Shown piece after piece: positions 26,719-35,173 of a stretch of 64,000 nucleotides of DNA; positions within the stretch are counted from its first letter, which is position 1, and each line of letters begins with the position of its first letter. The stretch covers positions 496,001 through 560,000 of the forward strand of contig NZ_JAWXVZ010000001.1 in NCBI RefSeq assembly GCF_033843645.1, written 5' to 3'. The position numbers were made by a program, and so were the translations under genes. The stretch is from Pseudovibrio zosterae. GTDB taxonomy: Bacteria > Pseudomonadota > Alphaproteobacteria > Rhizobiales > Stappiaceae. The notes under the pieces were generated by a model that ran no database searches, was not told the DNA's origin, and saw nothing but the letters and a program-made list of their open reading frames with translations.

Positions 26719-27152
26719 TATTCGCCTCCCTTGTCGGCATCGCGGTGCAGAGAAAGTGTTATCTCCGCATTAAGGGTGTTGCTGACCGTACACATTTCCT
26801 TGGCGAGCTTCAAAAGGCCAAGGGCGACCTCGTCATCCTCAATACCGTCCAGTGCGACCGTTACGTCAAACCTGCCGAACCGGCTTGGCAGGTCTTCAGC
26901 CTTGGCCGCATTCACGGTGATGTCGATGTTCCCCGGTTCCAGCTTCTTTTGCTTTGCAGCCATTTCAAACGAAACACCAATACATGAGCCGAGCGCAGCC
27001 ATGATCAGGTCGTAGGGCGCGCTTACCTCGGCCGTTGCTGGCGCGCCGCTCAGCGAGACATTGCCAGCATCCGTGGTTGTCGTATAAGAGCCGTCGCCAT
27101 TTGAACTGAGTGTCAGTGGGCCAAAGGACTTTGGTTTGATTTTGATTGCCAT
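26718..27152 (-). CDS. OsmC/Ohr-family peroxiredoxin-like protein
   Basis: A 144-residue OsmC-fold protein. Both conserved cysteines are visible, one in A-A-L-G-S-C-I-G-V-S-F and the other in K-E-M-C-T-V-S-N-T-L, the pair that reduces organic hydroperoxides in OsmC and Ohr. The E-V-S-A-P-Y-D-L-I-M-A-A-L-G-S-C arrangement fits the OsmC/YhfA branch rather than Ohr. It lies 18 bases after dctM and overlaps the GYD gene, pointing to one transcript with the TRAP transporter. Confidence 0.8.
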   Translation of the reverse strand: MAIKIKPKSFGPLTLSSNGDGSYTTTTDAGNVSLSGAPATAEVSAPYDLIMAALGSCIGVSFEMAAKQKKLEPGNIDITVNAAKAEDLPSRFGRFDVTVALDGIEDDEVALGLLKLAKEMCTVSNTLNAEITLSLHRDADKGGE

Positions 27153-27170
27153 TTGGCTTCAAGCCTCCGG

Positions 27171-28460
27171 TTAGAAGAAGTGCGCCGGCAACACCAGCGC
27201 GATTTGTGGGAACAGGGTCAAGATTACCAGGGCCATCAGGAAGATCAGCCAATACGGTATGGCCGAGATCGCTGCGGAGCCCAGTGGAACTTCATTTTTC
27301 GTCAGAGAAGAAAGAACGGAGAGGTTCAGGCCTACCGGTGGAGTAATCTGCCCGATTTCGATCATGATCGTTATCATCACGCCAAGCCAGATCGGATGGA
27401 AGCCAAGGCCTGTCAGCAGTGGGAACACGATGGGTAGGGTCATGATCATCAAGGACAAGCCGTCGAAAATGCACCCAAGGAGGAGATAGACAAGGACCAC
27501 CAGCAGAAGGATGCCGTACTTGTTGAGGCCGCTGCTGGTCGCCAGCTCCAGAATGTCCTGAGGCACGCCCAGAAGAGCAACGGACTGCGCCAGAATGGTT
27601 GCGCCAATGAGCACCAAGCCGATTGCTGCATAAAGCTGAACAGCTCGATAAAGCGCTTCCCATAGCTTGCCCAATGTGAAATCGCCCCAAATGAAGGCGA
27701 TGAGGATTGCCGCGCCTACACCCACGGCAGCAGCTTCGGTCGGAGTAGCCCAGCCGAATGTGATACTTCCCATGATTGCAAAGATCAGCAGCAGGATCGG
27801 CCAGATGCGCAATGTCCCGATGAGAATCTGCAATGGCGATAGACGCAGCTCCTCGCGGGGATAAAGTGATGGGTTGTGCAGGCAGCGCAGCAAGATGTAT
27901 CCCATAAACATCAGGGAGACGAGCAGTCCGGGCAAAATGCCAGCGACAAACAACTGTCCAATAGAGGTCTCTGTGAGGGCGCCAAAGATGAGGAAAGACA
28001 GGCTGGGCGGAATGAGGAGCCCCAGTGTGCCACCTCCGGCCAGACTGCCAACAACCATGTGCTTGTTGTAGCCGCGTCGCGTCATCTCGGGATAGGCAAC
28101 AGAGCCAATCGCCGCTGCCGTTGACAGGCTTGATCCGCTGACTGCGCCAAACAGAGTGCACACAGCAATATTGGTGTGCAGCAAGCCGCCCGGAACCTTT
28201 GTGAAGGCAGGGCTGAGTGCCGAATAGACCCGTTCGCTCAAGCCGCTGCGCAGCAGGATTTCCCCCAAAACGATGAACAGAGGAATTGCGCTCAGCGTGA
28301 AGGAGTTAAACACGTTCCATACAGCATCCAGAGCAAGAGAGGTGGCTCCACCCACGAAGAAGTGCAGAATGATCAGGCCGGTTAGACCCAGTGCCGCACC
28401 AAGAGCCGCCCCCGTAGCCGCGCTCAGGGTAAGGGCCGAAAACAGTGTTGTCCAAAACAT
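27171..28460 (-). CDS. dctM: TRAP transporter large permease DctM
   Basis: A 429-residue membrane protein with about 12 helices. Recognisable family segments are I-P-L-F-I-V-L-G-E-I-L-L-R-S-G-L, G-A-V-S-G-S-S-L-S-T-A-A-A-I-G-S-V, and L-L-I-P-P-S-L-S-F-L-I-F-G-A-L-T-E-T-S-I-G-Q-L-F-x-A-G-I-L-P-G. It is the sodium-coupled translocating subunit, working with DctQ and the periplasmic binding protein encoded just upstream in the order P-Q-M. Confidence 0.92.
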   Translation of the reverse strand: MFWTTLFSALTLSAATGAALGAALGLTGLIILHFFVGGATSLALDAVWNVFNSFTLSAIPLFIVLGEILLRSGLSERVYSALSPAFTKVPGGLLHTNIAVCTLFGAVSGSSLSTAAAIGSVAYPEMTRRGYNKHMVVGSLAGGGTLGLLIPPSLSFLIFGALTETSIGQLFVAGILPGLLVSLMFMGYILLRCLHNPSLYPREELRLSPLQILIGTLRIWPILLLIFAIMGSITFGWATPTEAAAVGVGAAILIAFIWGDFTLGKLWEALYRAVQLYAAIGLVLIGATILAQSVALLGVPQDILELATSSGLNKYGILLLVVLVYLLLGCIFDGLSLMIMTLPIVFPLLTGLGFHPIWLGVMITIMIEIGQITPPVGLNLSVLSSLTKNEVPLGSAAISAIPYWLIFLMALVILTLFPQIALVLPAHFF

Positions 28461-28491
28461 GCGGTTTGGTCTCGTCTCGGTTGAGACGCCT

Positions 28492-29007
28492 TTATTGTTG
28501 CTGCGAAGTCGAAGTGCTTTTCAAGAGCAGATTAAAAAACTGAACCGTCAAAATCAGAGCGGTCAGACTGAACGAGACTGGTACCACCATCATCCATGGC
28601 ACCATGGGGATGTGAGTGGCCTCGGTTTTCAGATCCAGGCGAATGGCAAACTCCATCCATGGAATGGCTTCCCAGATCAGCCAGCAGAAGAAGCTCAAGG
28701 CAACGATGGCAGACAGCGCACCCATGACTGCTCGTCCCCGCTCCGTCAAACGGTTCACCACGAGGGTCACCTGAATGTGGCTGTTGCGGGAGGTCACGAG
28801 AGGGAGCGCACACATCATGGTGACGCATAGCAGCAAACCCACCAGTTCCTCGGCGAAGAACAAAGGCGAGTTTGCAACTCGGCGCATGATGACGCTGACG
28901 CAGATTATGATGGTGATCGCAGCTGCGGCAATGGCGGAAATACAAGCAAGAAAGCGGGCCAGATAGTCCAGCCCGCATTCCAGCTTCTCTAGTGTTTTGA
29001 TGATCAC
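28492..29007 (-). CDS. dctQ: TRAP transporter small permease DctQ
   Basis: A 171-residue membrane protein with four helices. The DctQ pattern is seen in F-F-A-E-E-L-V-G-L-L-L-C-V-T-M-M and the N-S-H-I-Q-V-T-L-V-V region. The start is GTG. It lies between the binding-protein gene (25 bases upstream) and dctM (31 bases downstream), as usual for tripartite TRAP systems. Confidence 0.88.
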   Translation of the reverse strand: MIIKTLEKLECGLDYLARFLACISAIAAAAITIIICVSVIMRRVANSPLFFAEELVGLLLCVTMMCALPLVTSRNSHIQVTLVVNRLTERGRAVMGALSAIVALSFFCWLIWEAIPWMEFAIRLDLKTEATHIPMVPWMMVVPVSFSLTALILTVQFFNLLLKSTSTSQQQ

Positions 29008-29032
29008 GAGGATCTAACCCCTTAGCCCAAAA

Positions 29033-30040
29033 TCAGTCGCGGCCCAAAGCTTCAAGAACACGGATGCGGTACTCAGGTGCCTTGCCTCCGGCTTCCTCAG
29101 TAATTTCTTTCCAGGTTTCGGAAACTGTTTCAAGAAACAGTGCCCGGTCTTCCTCTGGGAAATCCTCAAGGAAGGTCACACCCTGTTCCCCAAGCTTTTC
29201 GCGGGCCGCGAGTTCACGCTCATAGTCGCTGGAGTATTCGTTGGTCCGCTCCCAAAGGTCATCTGCGGCTTTTGTCAATGCAGCCTTTTCTTCGTCAGAG
29301 AGGGCATTCCATTTGCGGGTTGACATGCCCAGTGTGTAAGGACCTGCGGCGATTGGGTACAGATAAGCGGCATATCCCGCCGTCTCCTGCAACGAGGCTG
29401 TGTGGGCGTATAAAGCTGGGTAAAGAGCGCAGTCAACAACGCCCGTTTTCATTGAGATGTACATCTCATTCTGATTGATGATCTGTGCAGAGACCCCAAG
29501 CTTTGTGAAGGTCATCACCTGATCGCGGGTCCAAACACGCAGCTTTTTGCTGCGAAGGTCCGCAAGGGTGCGTACAGGGTCATCGCGGCAGAACACGGAG
29601 GCATAGAGCATCGGGATGGCGAGGTTGCCGACCGTTTTAACGCCCCACTCGTCGAACTCGCTTTCAAAAATGTCCTGCACAACTGGCAGCGACGCATTCA
29701 GTTCTTCAACATTGCCAATGGAGCCCTGCACGAGAACAGCACTCAGCGCTGGCGCATCGCGGCCAAGGTAGTTCGCCCAAAGCAGGCTCATGTCAACCAC
29801 ACCCTTCGGCAGGGTGCGAAGCAAGTCAGCATTTTCAAGTGTCATGGAGCCGCCGTTGAACAGGCGGATGGAGAGCTCGCCATTGGAGTACTCTTCCACG
29901 TCCTTGGCAAACTTGATGAGTTCCTGCGTTTCCGGACGGCTTTCCGGAAGCGGATTGTTAAAGCGAAGCTCTTTGGCGTTTGCCGAAAAAGCGATAAGAC
30001 CTGCCGCTGCTGCGGCAAAAAGATACCCGCGTACACGCAT
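29033..30040 (-). CDS. dctP: TRAP transporter periplasmic binding protein DctP
   Basis: A 335-residue protein with a signal peptide (A-A-A-A-A-G-L-I-A-F-S-A-N-A before K-E-L-R-F-N). DctP-family features include G-E-L-S-I-R-L-F-N-G-G-S-M and L-R-S-K-K-L-R-V-W, where the arginine normally binds the ligand carboxylate. R-K-W-N-A-L-S-D-E-E-K-A-A-L is the typical helix near the end. It is the first gene of the TRAP operon. The substrate is an organic acid of unknown identity; this DctP is not closely like the TakP-type protein at 31.6 kb. Confidence 0.88.
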   Translation of the reverse strand: MRVRGYLFAAAAAGLIAFSANAKELRFNNPLPESRPETQELIKFAKDVEEYSNGELSIRLFNGGSMTLENADLLRTLPKGVVDMSLLWANYLGRDAPALSAVLVQGSIGNVEELNASLPVVQDIFESEFDEWGVKTVGNLAIPMLYASVFCRDDPVRTLADLRSKKLRVWTRDQVMTFTKLGVSAQIINQNEMYISMKTGVVDCALYPALYAHTASLQETAGYAAYLYPIAAGPYTLGMSTRKWNALSDEEKAALTKAADDLWERTNEYSSDYERELAAREKLGEQGVTFLEDFPEEDRALFLETVSETWKEITEEAGGKAPEYRIRVLEALGRD

Positions 30041-30320
30041 TTTAGTTTTCTCTCCAACCCCTTTAGAAACCTGACTCGCCTAACGTAAGTCTCTGACAAT
30101 AAATAAAGTTTGCCCAAGAGCGGCTAGTGCGAACGAGTATTCTTAGTATAGTTTTTTTCAGCTATTGGGTACGCATGGCATTCTAAAAACTCAGGCGATT
30201 ATAGTTTGCTTTTCTATTTTGTGACTTGCAAATAAAACTAGATGCTAAAATGGGAATTGAGCGGGTATTATATTCTAGATGGAGGCCTTTTGGTGTGCTG
30301 AGCTGAGAAAAGTTTTCTTC

Positions 30321-31499
30321 TCAGACGAACTGGCCTGCCGCATGTCCGGAGGACCAAGCCCACTGGAAATTGAAGCCACCAAGGTGGCCGGTGATGTCGA
30401 CCACTTCGCCGATGAAGAACAGGCCGGGCACGTCTTTAGCCTCCATGGTTTTAGAGGAAAGGGCCTTCGTGTTGACACCGCCCAGTGTCACTTCTGCAGT
30501 GCGATACCCTTCGGTGCCGATGGGCTTTACCCGCCAATTGTGAATGGCCTCCGCTACTTTATTGAACACCTTGTCAGACTGGTCGGCCAAGCGGCCTGTA
30601 AAGCCGTGATGATCGCCGATGAATGTTGCAAGGCGTTTGGGCAGCACATCGCCAAGCAGGGTGCGGATGTCTTGTTTGGGGCTGTTCTGGCGACCGAGCT
30701 TGAGGGTTTCAAGCATATTGCCATCAGGCAGCATGTTGACGCCAATTTCCTGCCCTTCTTGCCAGTATGAGGAGATTTGTAGGATGGATGGACCGGAAAG
30801 GCCGCGATGGGTAAAGAGCATCCCCTCGCGAAACCTTGTCTTGCCGAAAGAGACCACTGCATCAACTGCAATGCCAGCAAGCTCACTGGTACGCTGTTTG
30901 AGCGCTTCGTCAAAGGTGAGAGGCACCAAAGCGGCCCGAGGTGTCACCAGCGGCAGGTCGAAGCGTTTGGCAAGGTCATAGCCAAAGCTGGTTGCCCCGA
31001 TCTTGGGGATTGACGGACCACCCGTTGCAACCACCAAGGATTGGCAGCGTAACGCACCCTTGTCCGTGGCTACGCTGAAAAGTTCATCGGGTTTGTTGAT
31101 TTCGCCGATCTTGGTGGAGAGTTGCACCTTCACACCCGCTCGCTCGCATTCTGAGAGCAGCATGGAGATGATGTCTTTGGCGCTGGTATCGCAAAACAAT
31201 TGGCCCAGTGTCTTCTCGTGCCATGGGATGCGATAGGAATCGACCAACGCAATAAAGTCTTGCTGGGTGTAACGCTTCAGTGCGGAAACGCAAAACCTGG
31301 GGTTCTCGCCCAAGAAGTTGGCTGGCGAGGTGTGCAGGTTGGTAAAGTTGCAACGCCCGCCGCCTGAAATGCGAATTTTCTCTGCTGGCTTGCTGGAATG
31401 GTCAAGGACCAGCGTCTTGCGGCCGCGTTTTCCGGCCTCAATGGCACACATCAGGCCAGCAGCACCGGCACCCAGAACGATCACGTCAAAGTCTTGCAT
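30321..31499 (-). CDS. HI0933/YhiN-family FAD flavoprotein
   Basis: A 392-residue flavoprotein. It has an N-terminal Rossmann motif V-I-V-L-G-A-G-A-A-G-L-M-C-A, the family-specific K-I-R-I-S-G-G-G-R-C-N-F-T-N, V-V-A-T-G-G-P-S-I-P-K-I-G-A-T in the middle, and the C-terminal G-L-F-F-I-G-E-V-V-D-I-T-G-H-L-G-G-F-N-F-Q-W-A. It is likely a cytoplasmic oxidoreductase; the E. coli homologue has no settled reaction. It is a single gene on the minus strand. A second, divergent member of the same superfamily lies at 33965-35173. Confidence 0.88.
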   Translation of the reverse strand: MQDFDVIVLGAGAAGLMCAIEAGKRGRKTLVLDHSSKPAEKIRISGGGRCNFTNLHTSPANFLGENPRFCVSALKRYTQQDFIALVDSYRIPWHEKTLGQLFCDTSAKDIISMLLSECERAGVKVQLSTKIGEINKPDELFSVATDKGALRCQSLVVATGGPSIPKIGATSFGYDLAKRFDLPLVTPRAALVPLTFDEALKQRTSELAGIAVDAVVSFGKTRFREGMLFTHRGLSGPSILQISSYWQEGQEIGVNMLPDGNMLETLKLGRQNSPKQDIRTLLGDVLPKRLATFIGDHHGFTGRLADQSDKVFNKVAEAIHNWRVKPIGTEGYRTAEVTLGGVNTKALSSKTMEAKDVPGLFFIGEVVDITGHLGGFNFQWAWSSGHAAGQFV

Positions 31500-31556
31500 C
31501 TGCGCGTTATGACAGGTTTTGCAAACAGGTCAAACGCAAATACTGAGCTCTAAACA

Positions 31557-31589
31557 AGCTGGAGGAAGAAACCGTATCTCCCTCCAGCT
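31557..31589 (-). terminator. Terminator-like hairpin after the orphan TRAP binding protein gene
   Basis: AGCTGGAGG / CCTCCAGCT, a nine-base stem with a 15-base loop, 20 bases after the minus-strand stop at 31609. It is followed on that strand by TTGTTTA, a weak U-tract. Confidence 0.5.
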
Positions 31590-31608
31590 GTCTTGAGCAG
31601 GCGATGTT

Positions 31609-32697
31609 TTAGACACCCCATACCGTGGCGCGGTCAGTGTACAGGCGGCCTTCCATGCCTTTGGTGTAAAGGGCGCAGGCTTTCATGTATTCCAGATAGG
31701 CCTCGTGGATCTTCAGGGACATGGCATCATTACCTGGGTAGTCGGCAATCACCTCTTTTGCGGCTGCGCCAAGAGCGCTGACCACATCATCAGGGAACGC
31801 AGAAATGATGGCACCTTGTTCAATCAGGGCGGGCAGCAACTTGGTGTTGTTGTACCGAAACTCTGAGGTGGTGGATTCTGCTTGTGCAGTTGCCGCATTG
31901 TCCAACACCGTTTTCAAATGCGGGCTCATGTTTTCATATAGATTCTGGTTCACGATCATCTCAAGGCCCGGCCCTGGCTCGTGAAAAGCTGGCAGATAAT
32001 AGTAGGGGGCAACCTTCGCAAAGCCCAGTGCCATGTCATTCCATGGTCCCACGAACTCTGCAGCGTCAACCACACCAGACTGCAGTGCGGAGTAGATTTC
32101 CGGCGGTGGCGTCAGGACCGTGGTCACGCCCAGTTTGCGCATGATGTCGCCGCCAAGGCCTGCAATGCGCATCTTCAGGCCCACCAGATCGTCTAGGGTG
32201 GTAATTTCCTTCTTGAACCAACCAGCTGCCTGCACGCCAGAGGACCCTGCATAGAACGGCTTTACGCCGTGCGGCGCATATGCTTCGTCCCAGAGCGCTT
32301 GGCCCCCGCCGAAGCGAACCCATGCGGACAGCTCTTCCGCGTCGAGGCCGTAAGGCATGGAAGTGAAGTACATGGTGGAGCGCACCTGTCCCACCTGGTA
32401 GTAGGGCGCATTGTGGCCAATATCTGCAGCGCCACTGGCGACGGCTGAGAAAACTTCGAATGGGGGCACAAGTTCCCCACCGCCGTAGTAGGTGATTTCA
32501 ATCTTGCCGTCGGACAGTGCTTCAATGCGTTTGGCAAGTTGTTCGGCAGAGGTGCCTACACCCGGAAAGCCTTTTGGGAAGGCACCCACCAGCTTCAGTT
32601 TTAGCGTGGCATTGGCAAGTGCCGGTGCGGCCAAGCTTCCCGCACCCAACACAGCACCGGTTGCGCCTGCAGTTTTCAGAAAGTCGCGACGTTTCAT
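31609..32697 (-). CDS. Orphan TakP-type TRAP periplasmic binding protein
   Basis: A 362-residue protein with a twin-arginine signal (M-K-R-R-D-F-L-K-T-A-G, cleavage after A-L-A). Family features are I-E-I-T-Y-Y-G-G-G-E-L-V-P-P-F-E-V-F, M-R-I-A-G-L-G-G-D-I-M-R-K-L-G (ligand arginine) and A-A-E-F-V-G-P-W-N-D, as in TakP-type proteins that bind 2-oxo acids or similar carboxylates with a metal ion. No DctQ or DctM is adjacent, so permeases must come from elsewhere. The TetR gene 91 bases upstream on the same strand may control it. Confidence 0.85.
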   Translation of the reverse strand: MKRRDFLKTAGATGAVLGAGSLAAPALANATLKLKLVGAFPKGFPGVGTSAEQLAKRIEALSDGKIEITYYGGGELVPPFEVFSAVASGAADIGHNAPYYQVGQVRSTMYFTSMPYGLDAEELSAWVRFGGGQALWDEAYAPHGVKPFYAGSSGVQAAGWFKKEITTLDDLVGLKMRIAGLGGDIMRKLGVTTVLTPPPEIYSALQSGVVDAAEFVGPWNDMALGFAKVAPYYYLPAFHEPGPGLEMIVNQNLYENMSPHLKTVLDNAATAQAESTTSEFRYNNTKLLPALIEQGAIISAFPDDVVSALGAAAKEVIADYPGNDAMSLKIHEAYLEYMKACALYTKGMEGRLYTDRATVWGV

Positions 32698-32788
32698 GGT
32701 CTCCCCCCACGTTGATCTCTGACGGCCTTTGATGGCCTTGAGGGGAGAGTAGCACAGCCTTCGAAAACTGCGAGATTATACCTATAAC

Positions 32789-33367
32789 CTATAGGGGTTT
32801 TTCGGGAAGCTCGTTGACTTCCAAGATCGTCAAAAGCGTATCCAGATGTTCCAGGATCTCCGCCGTGTCGAACTCGATGATGTTGAAAATCTGCATGCAA
32901 CGTATGCCTTCCGTTGAGAAAAACACGAGTGCTGCAAGCTCGGGATTGTCAGAGTCTTTCAGAATTCGCTCGTAGAGATCCCGATTGTACTGTCGCACCG
33001 GGTCGAGCATTGACGGATCTTCACCAATCGCTGCAAGGATGCCAAAGTTGGGTTTGTGCCCCTTGGAGAGCTTTGCTTTCAGGCCCATCAAGTGGGCCCG
33101 GATCAGCTTGTTGGGCAGTTGGTCCTTGGCAACGACCTGTTCCGCCTCGCTGACGCGCTGTTTTAGTTCCTCTGTGAAATGAGAGACCATTGCAGCAATC
33201 AATGCATTTTTGGAGGGAAAGTTGTAAAGCAGGCCGCCTTTTGAAATCCCGGCGCGTTTTGCTACCTCTTCCAGAGAAAAGACCCCGTTTCCTTGTTCAG
33301 AAACCAGCTCGATGGCAGCATCCAGTATCATACGGCGGGTATTTTGTGTTCTTGGTGGGCGCCCCAC
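32789..33367 (-). CDS. TetR-family transcriptional regulator
   Basis: A 192-residue TetR regulator. The N-terminal helix-turn-helix reads R-R-M-I-L-D-A-A-I-E-L-V, then S-L-E-E-V-A-K-R-A-G-I-S-K-G-G-L-L-Y-N-F-P-S-K-N-A-L. The C-terminal ligand domain resembles the TetR_C group associated with G-I-R-C-M-Q-I-F. The start is a GTG. It likely regulates its own gene and the orphan TRAP binding-protein gene downstream. The effector is unknown. Confidence 0.85.
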   Translation of the reverse strand: MGRPPRTQNTRRMILDAAIELVSEQGNGVFSLEEVAKRAGISKGGLLYNFPSKNALIAAMVSHFTEELKQRVSEAEQVVAKDQLPNKLIRAHLMGLKAKLSKGHKPNFGILAAIGEDPSMLDPVRQYNRDLYERILKDSDNPELAALVFFSTEGIRCMQIFNIIEFDTAEILEHLDTLLTILEVNELPEKPL

Positions 33368-33839
33368 GTAAATCTCCGACAGCTATGGTGAATCGACTTC
33401 TTCACGATAACGAGGTCCATGAACCACTGTAAACACAACAGTTCGAAGCGAAGCTGGATAACAAAGCGCAGGGGGCAGAATGGTGTGCACACTAGTTTCC
33501 TAGAGGAAGTGGGATATCAGCCTTTCAGGCGCATAATATCATCGGCGATTTGCCGCAAATTTCACTGGCTCTGATCATGGCCTACGAAAGTCGATGCGAC
33601 ACTTTGGAGGTCCTGGACACATTTTAGCCTCATTGTTTGCACGCAAAAGCCCAGATTTAAATTTAGCCATGTAACTGTCTTCGGGAAAATGCTCCGGCCT
33701 TACTTTAAGGACGGGGGGTAGTCCCGTTGATAATAAGTCAGCGCGGCAACGCGTCATCAATAACAGTCCCAAACAAGGGGCGGGCCGGCTCGATCGGCGC
33801 AAAATGAGGCTTGAAGGAAGTGGTTCTCCTTCGATGTCT
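33368..33839. other. Intergenic region between tetR and the small RNA
   Basis: 472 bases without a credible gene. Short frames in it have no recognisable motifs or good starts. The right end may hold the promoter of the small RNA: TTGAAG at 33811-33816 and a weak -10, ATGTCT, 17 bases later. Otherwise I see nothing. Confidence 0.5.
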
Positions 33840-33841
33840 CG

Positions 33842-33946
33842 CTGCGGGCAAGAGTTGCCCTCCACACAGCAGATCACATGCCTCCCAAGTGATCTGCCTT
33901 GTTCGCAGACCATGGCACCGGAAACTCCCGTCCGGTGCTTTTTCTT
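33842..33946 (+). ncRNA. Probable small regulatory RNA with three hairpins and CUCCC loops (AbcR/alpha-r15-like)
   Basis: About 105 bases with no coding frame and three successive hairpins. These are GGGCAA-gag-TTGCCC (33846-33860), GCAGATCAC/GTGATCTGC (33869-33897) with loop ATGCCTCCCAA, and GCACCGG/CCGGTGC (33915-33938) with loop holding CTCCC and then TTTTT. CUCCCA exposed in a loop is the anti-Shine-Dalgarno motif described for rhizobial AbcR (alpha-r15) sRNAs, which silence transporter mRNAs; these have about this length. The ends are estimated. The AbcR assignment is inference; AbcR genes are usually beside lsrB/vtlR, which is not seen here. Confidence 0.6.
33915..33943 (+). terminator. 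Rho-independent terminator of the small RNA
   Basis: A seven-base G/C-rich stem GCACCGG / CCGGTGC followed by TTTTT, then C and a further TTTTT. No plus-strand protein gene lies upstream within 10 kb, so it marks the end of a non-coding transcript. Confidence 0.8.
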
Positions 33947-33964
33947 TTTCCGGATCGGCTTATC

Positions 33965-35173
33965 TCACTGTGTTCTCAAATAGGCTTCTATGCCAGACGC
34001 AGCAGCCGCTGCGGTGGCGAATGCGCCTTGCAGCAAGTAGCCGCCGGTCGGGGCTTCCCAGTTCAACATTTCACCACATGCGAACACGCCAGGCTTCTTT
34101 TTCAGCATGAAGGCGGCGTTGATCTCATCAAAATGAAGACCTCCTCCGGATGAGATCGCGCGATCTATCGGGCGAGGGGCTGCGAGTGTCAGCGGTAACG
34201 CCTTTATGCGCTTGGCAAGCAGGTGTGGGTCTGATGGCACCTCTCCCGCTTCGCGCAACAGCGCTACAGCCAAAGATGAAAGATTGACCGACTTTCGCAA
34301 ATGGTTTGAAAAGCTGTTTTTCCCGCGCGGCTTCTGCAGTTTTGCGACCATAGCTTCTTCGGTCAGGTCTGGCTTCAGGTCCAGCAACAGCTCCGTGTTG
34401 CCGCTCAGCGAAATAGCTTCCCTGATCTCGGCGGAAAGCGCATAGATCCCGCCTCCTTCAACACCAGTAGCGTCAATCATGATCTCGCCGGTGATCCTCC
34501 GTCCCTGATGGGTCAGGCCGATCTTTTTCAAGGGATGACCAGAGAACTTTGCTTGAAAATACTCGGAGAATTGAACCTCAAAGCCGCAATTCGACGGAAC
34601 GAGCGGCGCGCTCTGAATCCCTTCTCTGGCGAAAGCCTCCAGCCAGTCACCTTTCGAGCCGAGGCGCGCCCAAGAGCCACCGCCCAATGCCAGTAGCGTC
34701 GCGTCGCTGGAAACAACATGTTCAGTGCCATCAGCGTCGGTCGCTAGAAATGAGATACCTTCAGCAAAACTTTTCCAAGTCCAACCAAGTTTGAAGTTCA
34801 CACCCTGCGCATTGAGGCGTCTTAGCCACAAACGCAACAAGGGAGAGGCCTTGAAACTGACGGGAAATACCCGGCCACTTGAGCCGATAAACGTCTCCTC
34901 GCCAAGCTCAGTACACCATTGCTGTAGCGCAGCCGGAGGGAAAGCTTCAATCGAGTGAAGCAGTTGAGGCTCCTGCGGCCGGTAGCGGGTGAGGAACTGC
35001 TCCAACGGTTCGCTGTGGGTAATGTTCAAGCCGCCGCGTCCGGCAAGCAAAAACTTGCGAGCGACAGATGGCATGCGGTCATAGACCACGACGTTAAAGC
35101 CTTTGGCGCTCAGTTGCTCGGCAGCAAACAGGCCGCCGGGACCCGCTCCGATGATGGATATGGTTTGTGGCAC
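33965..35173 (-). CDS. HI0933-superfamily flavoprotein, TIGR03862-like
   Basis: A 402-residue FAD protein starting I-S-I-I-G-A-G-P-G-G-L-F-A-A-E and containing R-K-F-L-L-A-G-R-G-G-L-N-I-T-H-S-E, the family's glycine-rich FAD loop. Near the C-terminus lies G-V-F-A-C-G-E-M-L-N-W-E-A-P-T-G-G-Y-L-L-Q-G-A, typical of the TIGR03862 branch. It differs clearly from the YhiN-like paralogue at 30321-31499, which has R-C-N-F-T-N. It is a single gene convergent with the small RNA. The reaction is unknown. Confidence 0.87.
   Translation of the reverse strand: MPQTISIIGAGPGGLFAAEQLSAKGFNVVVYDRMPSVARKFLLAGRGGLNITHSEPLEQFLTRYRPQEPQLLHSIEAFPPAALQQWCTELGEETFIGSSGRVFPVSFKASPLLRLWLRRLNAQGVNFKLGWTWKSFAEGISFLATDADGTEHVVSSDATLLALGGGSWARLGSKGDWLEAFAREGIQSAPLVPSNCGFEVQFSEYFQAKFSGHPLKKIGLTHQGRRITGEIMIDATGVEGGGIYALSAEIREAISLSGNTELLLDLKPDLTEEAMVAKLQKPRGKNSFSNHLRKSVNLSSLAVALLREAGEVPSDPHLLAKRIKALPLTLAAPRPIDRAISSGGGLHFDEINAAFMLKKKPGVFACGEMLNWEAPTGGYLLQGAFATAAAAASGIEAYLRTQ

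Noticed and set aside
33575..33913. Minus-strand 112-codon frame in the region before the small RNA
   Set aside because: No motifs, no good start, and it runs into the structured RNA; considered as a transposase remnant but nothing supports that.
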